A stretch of 64,000 nt of DNA from Prauserella cavernicola (GCF_016595675.1 NZ_JAENJH010000005.1:360740-424739); one strand, 5' to 3'; numbered from the stretch's first letter, positions 1-9,048 are shown. The notes: a model not told the origin generated them from the sequence alone. A program made the numbers and translations.

Positions 1-2
1 TG

Positions 3-503
3 GCCGCCGACGAGCCGAACCTCGTGCACAGCCTCACCCTGCTCGAGCCGACGCTGGCCGCGGTGCCGAGCGGGCCGCAGCTGCTGCGCGGGCTGGCTCC
101 CGTCGCGCAGCTGTACCGCGACGGAGATCCCGGCGGCGCCGTGCACGCCTACCTCACCGCCGTGTGGGGCGTCGACTGGCGCGCCGAGTTCCACCGCGCC
201 GTGCCGGGCGGGCCGAAACAGGCCGAGCGCGACGCGGCCGGCCTGTTCGAGTCCGACCTGCCGCAGCTGGCGTCGTGGGCGCTGCCGGCGGAGCTGTCGC
301 AGCCGGTGCTGCACGTGCTCGGCACGCAGAGCAGCCCCGTCTTCGCCGAGGGCAGGGACCTGCTCGCCGCACGGCTGCCGCAGCTGGAGGTCGCCGTGCT
401 GCCGGGACTCAACCACCTGCTGCAGCTCCGCGATCCCGCCCGCGTCGCGGCGGTCGTGGCGGGGTTCCTGCACCACCATCCGATGGAGGTCGCCGCGCGC
501 TGA
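3..503 (+). CDS. alpha/beta hydrolase, C-terminal part (cut by window edge)
   Basis: The frame is open from the left edge, so the N-terminus and the nucleophile elbow are not visible; 166 residues remain. The C-terminal part has the order expected of an alpha/beta hydrolase: a cap-like helical stretch, a core strand (PVLHVLGTQSSP), a second core strand (LEVAVLPGLNH) carrying the likely catalytic His, and a closing helix (ARVAAVVAGFL). The strand that normally holds the catalytic Asp reads LGTQSS and shows no Asp, so the acid is elsewhere or absent. Its TGA lies inside a perfect 30-bp palindrome. Substrate cannot be told. Confidence 0.7.
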   Translation, partial: AADEPNLVHSLTLLEPTLAAVPSGPQLLRGLAPVAQLYRDGDPGGAVHAYLTAVWGVDWRAEFHRAVPGGPKQAERDAAGLFESDLPQLASWALPAELSQPVLHVLGTQSSPVFAEGRDLLAARLPQLEVAVLPGLNHLLQLRDPARVAAVVAGFLHHHPMEVAAR

Positions 504-530
504 GGGCCACCCCGGCCGGGGTGGCCCTCA
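501..530. terminator. perfect 30-bp palindrome, probable bidirectional terminator
   Basis: TGAGGGCCACCCCGG is followed directly by its exact reverse complement. The first three bases are the stop codon of the hydrolase. It sits between two convergent genes (ends at 503 and 547), so it can serve both strands. There is no T-run, as is common in high-GC actinomycetes. Confidence 0.7.
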
Positions 531-546
531 GGTACCTCGCGCGGAG

Positions 547-1044
547 CTACACGACCTCGGTCTCCGAGAACGCCTCGCGCAGCCGAACCTCCTGCTCGCT
601 GGACAGGTTCGTCGAGATCAGCGTGGCGCCGCTGCCCTTGAACTCCTCCAGCACCTTGTCCACCACCGCCTGCGACGACATCAGGAACAGCGCCGAGGTG
701 CCCGGCGTGACGTTCTCGCGCACCTCTCGGATGAAGTCGTCGTCGATGCCGACATCGGTCATCGCGCCGGTCGCCGCGCCCACGGCCGCGCCGACGGCCA
801 GTCCGAGCAGCGGCACGAAGAAGAGCAGCCCGAACAGCAGGCCCCAGAAGCTTCCGCCGAGCGCCCCCATCCCGGCGAGGTGGTGGAGCTGTTTCGTCTT
901 CGGCTTCTTCTGACCCTCTGGCCAGTAGACGTAGGCCGCGTCGTTGATCTGGATCAGCTGCTCCTTCTGCAGCCGCTCCAGTTTCGCCAGCGCGTCGGCG
1001 GCCCCGTCGGCCGAGTCGAACTTCCACACCGTGAAGGTGCCCAT
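547..1044 (-). CDS. DUF1269 family membrane-associated protein
   Basis: 165 residues, matching the DUF1269 pattern: an N-terminal soluble part starting TFTVWKFDSADGAADALAKLERLQKE, a central glycine-rich hydrophobic hairpin (about residues 57-95, GALGGSFWGLLFGLLFFVPLLG then GAAVGAATGAM), and a C-terminal part (FIREVRENVTPGTSALFLM) ending in an alpha/beta fold. The function of the family is not established; members often lie among stress genes. The ATG at 1044 is preceded by a GAGGAGG about 8 nt away. It is divergent from a DUF7144 gene, and an inverted repeat TCACCC-N5-GGGCGA at 1127-1143 lies midway between the two starts. Confidence 0.85.
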   Translation of the reverse strand: MGTFTVWKFDSADGAADALAKLERLQKEQLIQINDAAYVYWPEGQKKPKTKQLHHLAGMGALGGSFWGLLFGLLFFVPLLGLAVGAAVGAATGAMTDVGIDDDFIREVRENVTPGTSALFLMSSQAVVDKVLEEFKGSGATLISTNLSSEQEVRLREAFSETEVV

Positions 1045-1126
1045 TTCCCTGCCTCCTCGAAGTCCATCGGCCCGTCGCGTACCGGGCCCGCCACAGCACT
1101 GTCCTGGCCCGCGAGACAGGAGGGCA

Positions 1127-1143
1127 TCACCCGGCGCGGGCGA
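1127..1143. promoter_or_regulatory. GGGTGA-box, site a (TCACCC-GGCGC-GGGCGA)
   Basis: This is a 17-bp inverted repeat with one perfect half (TCACCC) and one half with a single change. It is centred about 91 nt before the DUF1269 start and 95 nt before the DUF7144 start. It belongs to a set of eight such sites in the window, which is why it is called as regulatory; the binding protein is unknown. Confidence 0.6.
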
Positions 1144-1229
1144 CGTTCATCCTTCACGGATGAGGTGTGGCCGGGCGCCGGCGTGACGATGAGAGTGCAA
1201 GCCGGCCGCCTCAGCAGAAGGAGAAGGCC

Positions 1230-1682
1230 ATGGCCGAATATTCGCACTCCGCACGGGACGCCACCCGCGACAGCTACACCACCGGCTGGAGCGGCTGGAC
1301 CGGCTGGGTCATCTTCGCCGGAGTCATGCTGGTCCTGGTCGGATTCTTCCAGGCGATCGAGGGTCTCGTGGCGCTCTTCGACGACGGGTACTACCTGGTC
1401 GGTTCCAACGGCCTCGTCGTGGACGTCAACTACAACACCTGGGGCTGGGTGCACCTCGGCGTCGGCGTGGTGGCCGTGCTCACCGGGCTCGGGCTGATGA
1501 CGGGCAACCGCCTGGCCCGTGTCGTCGGTGTGGTGCTCGCCGTGGGCAGCGCGGTGCTGAACCTCGCCTTCATCGCGGCCTACCCGGTCTGGTCGACCGT
1601 GGTCATCGCCATCGACGTCGTGGTGATCTACGCGATCGTCGTGCACGGCAGGGAGCTGGAACGCGACAAGGTCGGAGTCTGA
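1230..1682 (+). CDS. DUF7144 family four-helix membrane protein (copy 1)
   Basis: 150 residues with a short polar N-terminus and four predicted membrane segments (about residues 26-48, 72-92, 97-117, 120-142). It has the family signature GLVALFDDGYYLVGSNGL in the first loop. The start at 1230 is chosen because AAGGAGA lies just upstream; longer in-frame starts have none. A clear paralogue lies at 9245-9715: both have a WxxW entry to helix 1, YY-x-x-GS-x-GL and a final PVW...DVVxIYA helix. In both places a small RYEFRV protein gene is the neighbour. Function is unknown; the context suggests envelope stress. Confidence 0.85.
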   Translation: MAEYSHSARDATRDSYTTGWSGWTGWVIFAGVMLVLVGFFQAIEGLVALFDDGYYLVGSNGLVVDVNYNTWGWVHLGVGVVAVLTGLGLMTGNRLARVVGVVLAVGSAVLNLAFIAAYPVWSTVVIAIDVVVIYAIVVHGRELERDKVGV

Positions 1683-1708
1683 AGCCCCCAGAGGTTGCCC
1701 GACACACT

Positions 1709-1761
1709 GCGGTGAAGGGCACCTTTACTGCGTTGAACGCAGTAAAGGTGCCCTTCACCGC
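1709..1761. repeat. dispersed palindromic repeat, copy A
   Basis: A perfect 24-bp stem (GCGGTGAAGGGCACCTTTAC, then TGCG) with loop TTGAA and the exact complementary arm. It lies between the convergent 3' ends at 1682 and 1772. Three more copies are at 39281-39335, 40405-40459 and 57404-57456, all just beyond gene ends. It may work as a bidirectional terminator or be a small non-autonomous mobile palindrome. Confidence 0.85.
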
Positions 1762-1771
1762 GGTTGGCGCG

Positions 1772-1978
1772 TCAGCCGGGTACGGGGCGCGCCGAGACCA
1801 CCATGACGCCCAGTGCTTGTAGCTGGGCGAGGATTCCGTGCAGCTGCGCGTCGTCCACGACGTCGCCGTCGATGATCGTCTGCGGCGGTTCCTCCGAGAT
1901 CCGCATCCCCGGAAAGGCGCTCCTGCCCTCCTCGGAGAGCCTGCCCTCGACCCGGAACTCGTACCGCGTCCCCGCCAT
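1772..1978 (-). CDS. small RYEFRV-type protein (copy 1)
   Basis: 68 residues, MAGTRYEFRVEGRLSEEGRS..., with an alternating beta pattern and a C-terminal helix (AQLHGILAQLQALGVMVVSARPVPG). I do not know a named family. A paralogue at 9712-9969 shares RYEFRV-x-GRLS, PPxTxIxG and L-x-x-L-Q-x-LG-x-x-(V/I)VS-x-x-(R/P)VPG. Both sit next to a DUF7144 gene, so the two products probably act in one process. The ATG at 1978 is the only start that keeps the shared N-terminus. Two GGGTGA-boxes lie upstream, the nearer centred 43 nt before the start. Confidence 0.75.
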   Translation of the reverse strand: MAGTRYEFRVEGRLSEEGRSAFPGMRISEEPPQTIIDGDVVDDAQLHGILAQLQALGVMVVSARPVPG

Positions 1979-2012
1979 CGCTCCACCGTCGCTCCGCCGC
2001 ACCGGCGAGCCA

Positions 2013-2029
2013 TCGCCCGGCGGGGGTGA
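2013..2029. promoter_or_regulatory. GGGTGA-box, site b1 (TCGCCC-GGCGG-GGGTGA)
   Basis: A 17-bp inverted repeat with one perfect GGGTGA half, centred 43 nt before the ATG at 1978. That matches the spacing of sites d, e and g to their genes. Confidence 0.55.
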
Positions 2030-2048
2030 GCCCGCCGGCGCACCCGGA

Positions 2049-2065
2049 TCACCCCGGGCGGGTGA
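2049..2065. promoter_or_regulatory. GGGTGA-box, site b2 (TCACCC-CGGGC-GGGTGA)
   Basis: The best match in the window: both halves are perfect. It is 20 bp from site b1 and lies between the divergent small-protein gene (start 1978) and the potassium-channel gene (start 2219). Confidence 0.65.
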
Positions 2066-2218
2066 CGACCCGTGCGGTGCCGCGATGTTTGCGTGTCGGT
2101 GCCGCCCGGTGCGAGGTGGAGGGCCGGAGCGGCGTTGCGGGGAGGGGGTGCCGGGTGCGGCGCAGCGATCGGGCGCCGCACCCGGTACGCGTGCCAGGCC
2201 GAAGCCACGGAGCAGCCG

Positions 2219-2818
2219 ATGAAGCAACGTCGGCCGGAGGCGGTCGCTCGAATCCGCCGGATCGCGCTGGGACTGGCGCGGTCGATCGTGGCGGTGGCGC
2301 TGCTCATGACCGCGTACTACCTCGCTCCGCTCGACACGACGCCGGACGTGGGCACGTGGATCGGCTTCGTCGCTGCACTCGGCGCGGTCGCGCTGATGTT
2401 CGCCGTCCAGGTTCGGGCCATCCTGGACTCCGACATGCCGCGACTCCGCGGGGTCGAGACCATGCTGGTGGGGCTCGTCCTGCTGCTGTTGCTGTTCGCG
2501 GCCGCCTACACGGTGATGTCCAACGCCGATTCCGCGAACTTCGACGAGCCGCTGACGCGCAGCGATTCCCTGTACTTCACGGTGACGGTGTTCGCGACGG
2601 TCGGCTTCGGCGACATCGTGCCCGTCAGCGAAACCGCCAGGCTGATCACGACCGGCCAGATGGTGGTGGGCCTGATCGCGCTGGGCCTGGTGGCGAAGAT
2701 CGTGCTGAGCGCCGTGCAGCTCGCCGTGCAGCGCCGGGCGCACACCGACAAGAACGGGCACGACAACGACGACACCGACGGGCACGGTGAGGACGGCGAA
2801 CCCATCTCGGGTGGGTGA
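2219..2818 (+). CDS. potassium channel family protein (two-pore-helix type)
   Basis: 199 residues. Two N-terminal membrane segments (about residues 17-35 and 43-62) are followed by a KcsA-like module: outer helix LVGLVLLLLLFAAAYTVM, pore helix (SLYFTVTVFA), selectivity filter TVGFGD and inner helix (TTGQMVVGLIALGLVAKIV). The TVGFGD filter is the hallmark of K+ channels. The tail is soluble and rich in Asp, Asn and His, with no RCK domain visible. The ATG at 2219 has a GGAG 6 nt upstream; longer in-frame starts run through non-coding-like sequence. It is followed 35 nt later by the FGE gene. Confidence 0.85.
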   Translation: MKQRRPEAVARIRRIALGLARSIVAVALLMTAYYLAPLDTTPDVGTWIGFVAALGAVALMFAVQVRAILDSDMPRLRGVETMLVGLVLLLLLFAAAYTVMSNADSANFDEPLTRSDSLYFTVTVFATVGFGDIVPVSETARLITTGQMVVGLIALGLVAKIVLSAVQLAVQRRAHTDKNGHDNDDTDGHGEDGEPISGG

Positions 2819-2853
2819 GGGCGGCGCGTGCGCGGCCGCGTCACCATCCGGGC

Positions 2854-3693
2854 ATGACCCAGCAGCTCGAGGTACGCGCCGCGGACGAGTTGCGGCTGCT
2901 GCGGGAGGCCTCGTTCACGATGGGCTCGGCCGAGCGGTTTCCCGGCGAGCAGCACGATCCGCCGAGGATCAAGCGGGTGCCGTCGTTCCGGATCTCGCCG
3001 AGAGCGGTGTGCAACGACGAGTTCGCCGTGTTCGTGGCCGAGACCGGATACCTCACGACCGCGGAGCGCGACGGCTGGTCGTTCGTCTTCGAGAGCATGC
3101 TGCCGCCGGGCCATCCGCCGACCGAGCCCTATCCCGGCGCGCCGTGGTGGCGGCGGGTGCCGGGCGCCACCTGGCACCGTCCCGAGGGGCCAGGCTCCAC
3201 GCTGGCCACCAGGGGCATCCATCCCGTGGTGCACGTGTCCTGGCTCGACGCCCGCGCCTACTGCCGGTGGGCCGGGGGCAGGCTGCCCAGCGAGGTGGAG
3301 TGGGAGTACGCGGCGCGGGGCGGCCTGCACGGCGCGCGCTACCCGTGGGGCGACGAGCTCACGCCCGGCGGCGAACACCGCATGAACGTCTTCCAGGGCC
3401 GGTTTCCGCGGCACGACACCGGGGCCGACGGCTTCGTCGGCACCGCGCCGGTCACCGCCTTTCCCGCCAACGGCCACGGGCTGCACAACATGGCGGGCAA
3501 CGTGTGGGAGTGGTGCGTGAACCGGTTCGGCGCGACACGGCCGGGCAAACGGGCACTACGGGGCGGTTCCTACCTGTGCCACCCGTCCTACTGCCGCGGA
3601 TACCGGTGCGCGGCGCGCAGCGCGTGCACGCCGGCCACGAGCGCGGGCAACATCGGATTCCGGCTGGCCGCCGACGTCGCGCGCCTCAGGTGA
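2854..3693 (+). CDS. formylglycine-generating enzyme family protein (sulfatase-modifying factor)
   Basis: 279 residues. Such enzymes oxidise a sulfatase Cys to formylglycine. It carries the full FGE-sulfatase pattern: FTMGS near the start, VSWLDARAYCRWAGGRLPSEVEWEYAARGG, YPWGDE, NMAGNVWEWC and the end motif RGGSYLCHPSYCRGYR...GFR. The two cysteines of SYLCHPSYCRGYR have the CX4C spacing of the catalytic pair of true FGE, so it is not just a degenerate lectin-like member. No sulfatase gene is in the window. The start is set at ATG 2854 because residues before it are Arg-rich and unlike the family. Its stop overlaps the convergent LuxR gene by 8 bp. Confidence 0.85.
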   Translation: MTQQLEVRAADELRLLREASFTMGSAERFPGEQHDPPRIKRVPSFRISPRAVCNDEFAVFVAETGYLTTAERDGWSFVFESMLPPGHPPTEPYPGAPWWRRVPGATWHRPEGPGSTLATRGIHPVVHVSWLDARAYCRWAGGRLPSEVEWEYAARGGLHGARYPWGDELTPGGEHRMNVFQGRFPRHDTGADGFVGTAPVTAFPANGHGLHNMAGNVWEWCVNRFGATRPGKRALRGGSYLCHPSYCRGYRCAARSACTPATSAGNIGFRLAADVARLR

Positions 3694-6289
3694 GGCCGCG
3701 CTCGCGGGCCGCCACCACGGCGGCGCGCCGGTTGTTGACGCCGAGCTTGCCGTAGATCGCGCGGACGTGGGTCTTCACGGTGTTCACCGAGACCGAGAGC
3801 CCGCTGGCGACCTCGGACAGCGACTGGTGCGTACCGAGTCGCGCGAGCACGACGTGCTCCCGTCCGGTGAGCAGTCCCTCGGCGTGCGCGCTCTCGAGTT
3901 CGGCGAGCGCGCGGTGCACGCGTTCGGCGAACGGCTCCGCGTGGGCGAAGCCGCCCAGCTGGTCGGCGAGCAGCTGGCGCACCGAGGCGTCGGCCAACGC
4001 GAACGGCCGGATCAGTGCCTGCCGTTCCGCGAGCGTGAGCGCGTCGCCGAGGCAGCGCCGCGCCCGAGTGCGCTCGCCCGCGCGCAGCGCGAGCTCGGTC
4101 TCCAGCACCAGCGCCTCGACCGCGGTGAGCCCGCTCAGCACCGAGGGCGCCGTCGCCGCCTCGCGCGCCGCGCGCCTGGCCGCGTCGGGCTCACCGCGCG
4201 CGGCGTGCGCCCACGCCGCCAGCAGCGCGCACTCCCCTGGCGCCGCGGTGCGCGACCGCAGCCACGTGCCGACGTCGGGCGGCTCGTGGCCGAGCGTCAT
4301 GGCGGCGCGGTACTCCAGCAGCGTCGTCAGCGCGGCGGCCTGCGGCGGCAGCGTCACGTCGCCGAGCTCGCCTCGCGCGCCGCGCAGCCCCCGCAGTCCC
4401 TCGGTGTGGTGGCCCTCGTCGGACAGGGCCGCGCCCCGCAGTGCTCCGGTGAGGTGCCGCAGCCTCGCCTGTGGCACCTCGCCCACTGCGGCGGCGGCCA
4501 CGCCCGCGTGCCCCAACGCCGCGGCGGGCTCCGCCGCGAGCAGCGCCGCGAAGCCGAGCATCAGGTGCGCTGGCGCGAGCAGCGGCGTGCCGCGCCAGTC
4601 GTGCTCGGCGGCGATCGCGACCGCTTCGGCGCACCACTGCCGCATCGCCGGGTAGTCGCCGTCCAGCGCCGCGGCCGCGCCGAGCGCGGTGAGGCAGTGC
4701 GTGGCGAGGTAGCTCAGGCCGCGTTCGCGCGACGCCCGCAGCGCGGCCGACAGTTCCCGGCGCGCGGCGATGGTCTCGCCCTCGAACAGCAGGCCGCCGC
4801 CCTTCACGAGCCCGGCCCACGGCAGCGCGGAGGAGACGGGTAGCTCCTCCTGGTCCACCGGGCCAGGAGGACGGCCGCAGACGAGCGCGTGGGTGGCGAG
4901 CACGAGGCGCCACAACGCGCCCAGCTCGGCACCGGCGTCGGCCGGCCACGCCGCCTCGCTGTCGGCCAGCGCCGACTCGGCCGCGTCCAGCTCCCCCGCC
5001 TCCACGTGCGCGAGCGCGGCGACGAGGCTGAGCCACGCGTCGCCTCGCACCCGCGGGGCCCCGGCGGCGGCGAGCCCGTCGAACACCGCCGCCAGGTCCC
5101 CCCGCAACAACAGCTCCACCGCCTGCACGCGGAGCATGTCCGCCACGATCTCGCCGTCCTCGGTGCGGCCGGCGTGCTCGAGTGCCTCGTGCGGGCTCGC
5201 GTGCGAGGCGTACCAGAGCGCGGCGGTGGTGTGCAGCGCCACGACCTCCTCCGGCGCCTGCCGCCGCAGCCCCGCCCGCAGGTGTTCCCGCAGCAGCGGG
5301 TGGACCCGGTACCACGGCTGGGGCGAGGGCGCGGCCGTCACGAGCGCGTCGTTGTCTGCGAGCTCGTCGAGCAGCATTCCCGCGTCACTGCGCCGCGACA
5401 GCGCGCCGGCCAGCGGTGGCGTCACCGTGTCGCAGACGCTGATGGCGCGCAGGAAGTCCCGCACGTCGGCGGCGAGCCCGTCGAGCACCTCGCCGCCGAG
5501 GTAGTCGGCGACGGCCCTGTCCTCGACGACGAACCCGGCGAGAAAGGCCTCCCGGTCGGGCGCGGCCGGCAGCGACCTGGCCGCGAGCCGCAGGCCGGCG
5601 ACCCAGCCATCGGTCTGCTCGACGAGCCCGGCGAGCTGCTCGTCGTCGAGCACGACACCGGCCGCGCGCAACAGCGCATCCGCCTCGTCTGCGCCGAAGC
5701 GCAGCTCGGCCGCGGTGAGGTCGGTGAGGCGGCCCTGCACCCGCAGCCGTGCGAGCGGCAGTGGCGGGTCCCTGCGCCCGGCGAGCACGAGCGACAACGT
5801 CGCCGGCTGATGCCGGACGAGCGTGGCCAGCCCGTGCAGGGTGGCGACCCCGGTGAGCTCGTGGACGTCGTCGAGGACGAGGCACACCTCGCGGGGCAGC
5901 GCGTCGAGCGCGTCGACCACGTCGGCGACGAAGCTCGCCGCGTCGTCACCACGTCGGGGGCGCAGCGTTCGCAACGCGCTGTCCGGCGGCACGGCGGCAC
6001 ACTGCGACAGCGCGCTCAGCACGGCGGAGAAGAACCGGTCGGGATCGTTGTCGTCGTCATCGAGCGAGACCCAGGCCGTGCGCGACTGGTCGCCCGCCCG
6101 CGCCCAGTCGGCGAGCAGCAGCGTCTTGCCGTACCCGGCGGGCGCGCACACCGTCGTCACCGGGGTGCGGCCGATTCGCTCGCGCAGCGCGATCCGCTGA
6201 ACGAAGTCGCGCGGCAACGCGGGGACGTCGAACTTGGCCCGGGACAACCACCAAGGCCTCGGTGCTCCGTCGTGGCTGTTCGGCTCCAC
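3686..6289 (-). CDS. LuxR-family ATPase regulator (LAL, MalT-like), paralogue 1
   Basis: 867 residues, in the usual 800-1000 range of this class. Order: AAA/NACHT-like ATPase with Walker A APAGYGKTLLLADWA (about residues 49-63) and Walker B-like VCLVLDDVHEL; a winged-helix part (ISVCDTVTPPLAGALSRRSDAGMLLDEL); a long Ala/Leu-rich TPR-like sensor region; and a C-terminal LuxR HTH (LTGREHVVLARLG...SVSVNTVKTHVRAIYGKLGV). The start is uncertain: GTG 6289 is chosen, but a TTG at 6295 is in frame and neither has a clear ribosome site. It lies 92 bp downstream of a second regulator with the same architecture on the same strand. Confidence 0.85.
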   Translation of the reverse strand: MEPNSHDGAPRPWWLSRAKFDVPALPRDFVQRIALRERIGRTPVTTVCAPAGYGKTLLLADWARAGDQSRTAWVSLDDDDNDPDRFFSAVLSALSQCAAVPPDSALRTLRPRRGDDAASFVADVVDALDALPREVCLVLDDVHELTGVATLHGLATLVRHQPATLSLVLAGRRDPPLPLARLRVQGRLTDLTAAELRFGADEADALLRAAGVVLDDEQLAGLVEQTDGWVAGLRLAARSLPAAPDREAFLAGFVVEDRAVADYLGGEVLDGLAADVRDFLRAISVCDTVTPPLAGALSRRSDAGMLLDELADNDALVTAAPSPQPWYRVHPLLREHLRAGLRRQAPEEVVALHTTAALWYASHASPHEALEHAGRTEDGEIVADMLRVQAVELLLRGDLAAVFDGLAAAGAPRVRGDAWLSLVAALAHVEAGELDAAESALADSEAAWPADAGAELGALWRLVLATHALVCGRPPGPVDQEELPVSSALPWAGLVKGGGLLFEGETIAARRELSAALRASRERGLSYLATHCLTALGAAAALDGDYPAMRQWCAEAVAIAAEHDWRGTPLLAPAHLMLGFAALLAAEPAAALGHAGVAAAAVGEVPQARLRHLTGALRGAALSDEGHHTEGLRGLRGARGELGDVTLPPQAAALTTLLEYRAAMTLGHEPPDVGTWLRSRTAAPGECALLAAWAHAARGEPDAARRAAREAATAPSVLSGLTAVEALVLETELALRAGERTRARRCLGDALTLAERQALIRPFALADASVRQLLADQLGGFAHAEPFAERVHRALAELESAHAEGLLTGREHVVLARLGTHQSLSEVASGLSVSVNTVKTHVRAIYGKLGVNNRRAAVVAARERGLT

Positions 6290-6381
6290 GCACAAAAGCC
6301 TAGGCAGGGGACGGGAAAACTCCAGTGGCGTCGGTCCCTAGCGCGTAGGGCCGAACGCCTCACCGGGTCGCTGGCCACGTG

Positions 6382-9048
6382 CTAACCGCCGTTCGGGTCA
6401 ACCATCCACAATGGATCCCCAGCGACCTCCAGCAGTCCGCGCTCCACGGCGACGGCGACCGCGTCGCGACGCCTGCGCACCCCGAGCTTGGTGTAGATGG
6501 CCCGCACGTGGGTCTTGACAGTGTTGGGCGAGACCGTGAGGTCCTCGGCGATCTCGTCGAACGACCGCAGCGTCGGCAACAGCCGCAGCACACTGCGCTC
6601 GCGCTCCGTGAGCGGAGCCGACACCGGCGCGGTGCGCAGCGCCCTGCGGGTGGCGAGCACGTGCTCCGCGAACCCCTGCGCGGCACCGAGCCTGCCCAGC
6701 AGGCGGGTCAGCAGCTCCACCACGTCGGGCCCCGCCGACACGAGCGGGAACCCCACGCCGAGCGACTCGGCCAGCGCGAGCGCGCGCTCCAGCGCCTTGC
6801 GCGCGCGAACCGGTTCGCCCGCGTGCAGCGCGATCCCGGCCTCGACGACCCTGGCCTCGACACCCGACCACGGCAGCGCCAGCGCCACCCGCTCCTCCAC
6901 CAGCGGACGCAGCAGCTGTGTGGCCGCGTCGTGCCTGCCGAGCGCGAGCTGGGCCCTGGCGCGCAGCAGTGCGAGCTCCCCGTGCCCGGCGAGTGGTTCC
7001 TGGCACCACAGCACCACGTCGCGCGCGGCCTCGGTCCAGCCGAGCAACAGCGCGGCGCGCTGCTCCAGCACCGCGCACAACGCGACCCGCTCGGCCGGCA
7101 GCGCCCCGGCTGGCGCCGCGAGCCGGGCCGCGCCCATCCTGCGCAGACCGCCCGCGCGCTCGCCGAGTTCGAACTCACCCGCGCCCAGCAGCGTCTCCGC
7201 GAGCCCACACGGACTCGTCTCCCCCGCGACGGAGCGGGTCGCCACCAGCTGTTCGGCCCTGCCCGCGTGGTGCACGCAGTCGCGGGGATCGGCGCGCAGC
7301 AGGGCGCCGTAGGCGAGCAGCACACAGGCCGTCACGCCCGGCACGGTCTCCTCCCACCGGCGCGCGACGGTGCGGCCGTCGGCCTCCGCGGCGAAGCGGT
7401 CCATCGCGCGGTAGTCGCCGCCCGTGGCCGCGATCGCGGCGAGTTGGGTGAGGCACTGCGTCACCACGTAGTCCTGGCCCGCCTCCCGCGCCTGCTCGAG
7501 CGCGGTTCGCACATGCGCCCGCGCCTCGTCCGTGCGGCCTCGCGCGAGCAGCACGGCTCCCTGGTGCGACGACGCGAACGCGGCGAGTTCTGGCTCCCTG
7601 CCGGGATCGAGGTGGTCGTCCGCGCGCGCGAGGGCCTCGGCGTCACCGGAGAGCTGCGCCCGCCGCGAGCGCACGAGCGCGCGCAACGGCTCCAGCCCGG
7701 GGTCGCGGTCCGGCTCGGTGTCATAGCTCCGCGCCGCGGCGAGGTCGCCCTTTTCCAGCTCCAGCAAGGCGGAGACCAGTGAGGCAGGGCCGCGCCGGAC
7801 GACCGTGCGCTCACCGAGCGCGGCCAGTGCCCTGCGCAGCGCCTCGTGCTCGCCCGCCAGTGCGAGGCCGACCGCATCCCGGCGCAGCAGCGCCAGAATC
7901 CTCGCCTCGCCGTGTGCCCTGGTGGCGTGGGCCAGCGCGAGCACGGGGGCGCCGTTGCCCTCGAACCAGTCCGCCGCGATGCCGTGCAGCTCCTGCGCCA
8001 GCGCCGGGCTCCGCCTGCGCAGATCGCCCAGCAGGTGCGTGCGCACGAGTGTGTGCAGCCGGTACCAGCGCCGATCGGAGCCGACCCGGACCGCGAGTGC
8101 GAGCTGACGATCGAGGTGCTCGAGCAGCGCACCAGCGTCGGACCGGCCGGACAACGCGCCGGCCAGCCCCACCGTCACGCGGTCGCAGACGCTGATGGTG
8201 CGCAGGAACTCGCGCAGGTCACCCGGCAGGTGCGACAGCACCTCGTCCACGAGGTACTCGGCCATCGCGCGGTCGTTCTCCGCGAACCCGGCGAGGAACC
8301 GGTCAGGGTCCTCGGCCCGGCTCAACGACGTCGCCGCCAGCCGCAGGCCCGCCGCCCAGCCCTCGGTCTGCTCGACGAGCCGCCGCCGCTGCGCGGCGCT
8401 CAGGTCGACGTCGGCCGACTCCAGCAGCGCGCGGGCCTCGTCGAGTGAGAACCGCAGCTCGTGCGCCCTGATCTCGGTGAGCTGGTCCTGCAGGCGCAGC
8501 CGCGCCAGCGGCAATGGCGGGTCGTACCGGCTCGCGAGCACCAGCCGCAGGCCGGCCGGAGGGTGTCGCAACAACGTGGCCAGCCCGCGCAACGGCTGCG
8601 GATCGGTCACCTCGTGCACGTCGTCGAGCACCAGCCACACCGGCACCGGCAGCTCGTCGAGCGCGTTCAGCACCTCGGCGAGGAACCCGGGATCGGCGCT
8701 CGGGCGCAACGGCGCCGACAGCGACCGCAACGAGCTGTCGGCGGGCACCGCGGGGCAGCGGGCGAGCGACTCCAGCACCGCGGTCCAGAACCTGCGGTCC
8801 TCGTTGTCGTCGGCGTCGAGCGAGACCCACGCCGTCACACCGACTCCGGTGCGGCGCGCCCAATCCGCGAGCAGGTAGGTCTTGCCGGAGCCCGCGGGCG
8901 CGCAGACGAGCGTGGCCACGGTGTCGCCCGCGTGGCTCAGCAGCATCAGCAACCGGGGCCGGGAGACCAGCAGCGGCGGTGCCTCCGGCACGGTCAGCTT
9001 GACCCGCGGCACCCGTCGCCGACCGTCGCCCAGCTGCGCGTCCGGCAT
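6382..9048 (-). CDS. LuxR-family ATPase regulator (LAL, MalT-like), paralogue 2
   Basis: 888 residues with the same architecture as its downstream neighbour: Walker A APAGSGKTYLLADWARR (about residues 50-66), DDVHEVTDPQPL, winged-helix ISVCDRVTVGLAGALSGRSDAGALLEHL, TPR-like sensor repeats and a C-terminal HTH (LTERERSVLRLLPTLRSFDEIAEDLTVSPNTVKTHVRAIYTKLGV). The pair clearly arose by tandem duplication. ATG 9048 is preceded by GGAGGTGCGG, which settles the start. Site c of the GGGTGA-box set lies upstream, between this gene and DUF7144 copy 2. It may therefore be part of, or control, the stress block around it; that is inference. Confidence 0.88.
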   Translation of the reverse strand: MPDAQLGDGRRRVPRVKLTVPEAPPLLVSRPRLLMLLSHAGDTVATLVCAPAGSGKTYLLADWARRTGVGVTAWVSLDADDNEDRRFWTAVLESLARCPAVPADSSLRSLSAPLRPSADPGFLAEVLNALDELPVPVWLVLDDVHEVTDPQPLRGLATLLRHPPAGLRLVLASRYDPPLPLARLRLQDQLTEIRAHELRFSLDEARALLESADVDLSAAQRRRLVEQTEGWAAGLRLAATSLSRAEDPDRFLAGFAENDRAMAEYLVDEVLSHLPGDLREFLRTISVCDRVTVGLAGALSGRSDAGALLEHLDRQLALAVRVGSDRRWYRLHTLVRTHLLGDLRRRSPALAQELHGIAADWFEGNGAPVLALAHATRAHGEARILALLRRDAVGLALAGEHEALRRALAALGERTVVRRGPASLVSALLELEKGDLAAARSYDTEPDRDPGLEPLRALVRSRRAQLSGDAEALARADDHLDPGREPELAAFASSHQGAVLLARGRTDEARAHVRTALEQAREAGQDYVVTQCLTQLAAIAATGGDYRAMDRFAAEADGRTVARRWEETVPGVTACVLLAYGALLRADPRDCVHHAGRAEQLVATRSVAGETSPCGLAETLLGAGEFELGERAGGLRRMGAARLAAPAGALPAERVALCAVLEQRAALLLGWTEAARDVVLWCQEPLAGHGELALLRARAQLALGRHDAATQLLRPLVEERVALALPWSGVEARVVEAGIALHAGEPVRARKALERALALAESLGVGFPLVSAGPDVVELLTRLLGRLGAAQGFAEHVLATRRALRTAPVSAPLTERERSVLRLLPTLRSFDEIAEDLTVSPNTVKTHVRAIYTKLGVRRRRDAVAVAVERGLLEVAGDPLWMVDPNGG

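Noticed and set aside
2813..2819. A single GGGTGAG before the FGE gene
   Set aside because: It has no partner half-site at the right spacing and overlaps the end of the K+ channel gene.
2854..3693. A sulfatase-maturation locus
   Set aside because: The FGE looks active, but no sulfatase gene with a CxPxR motif was seen in the window.
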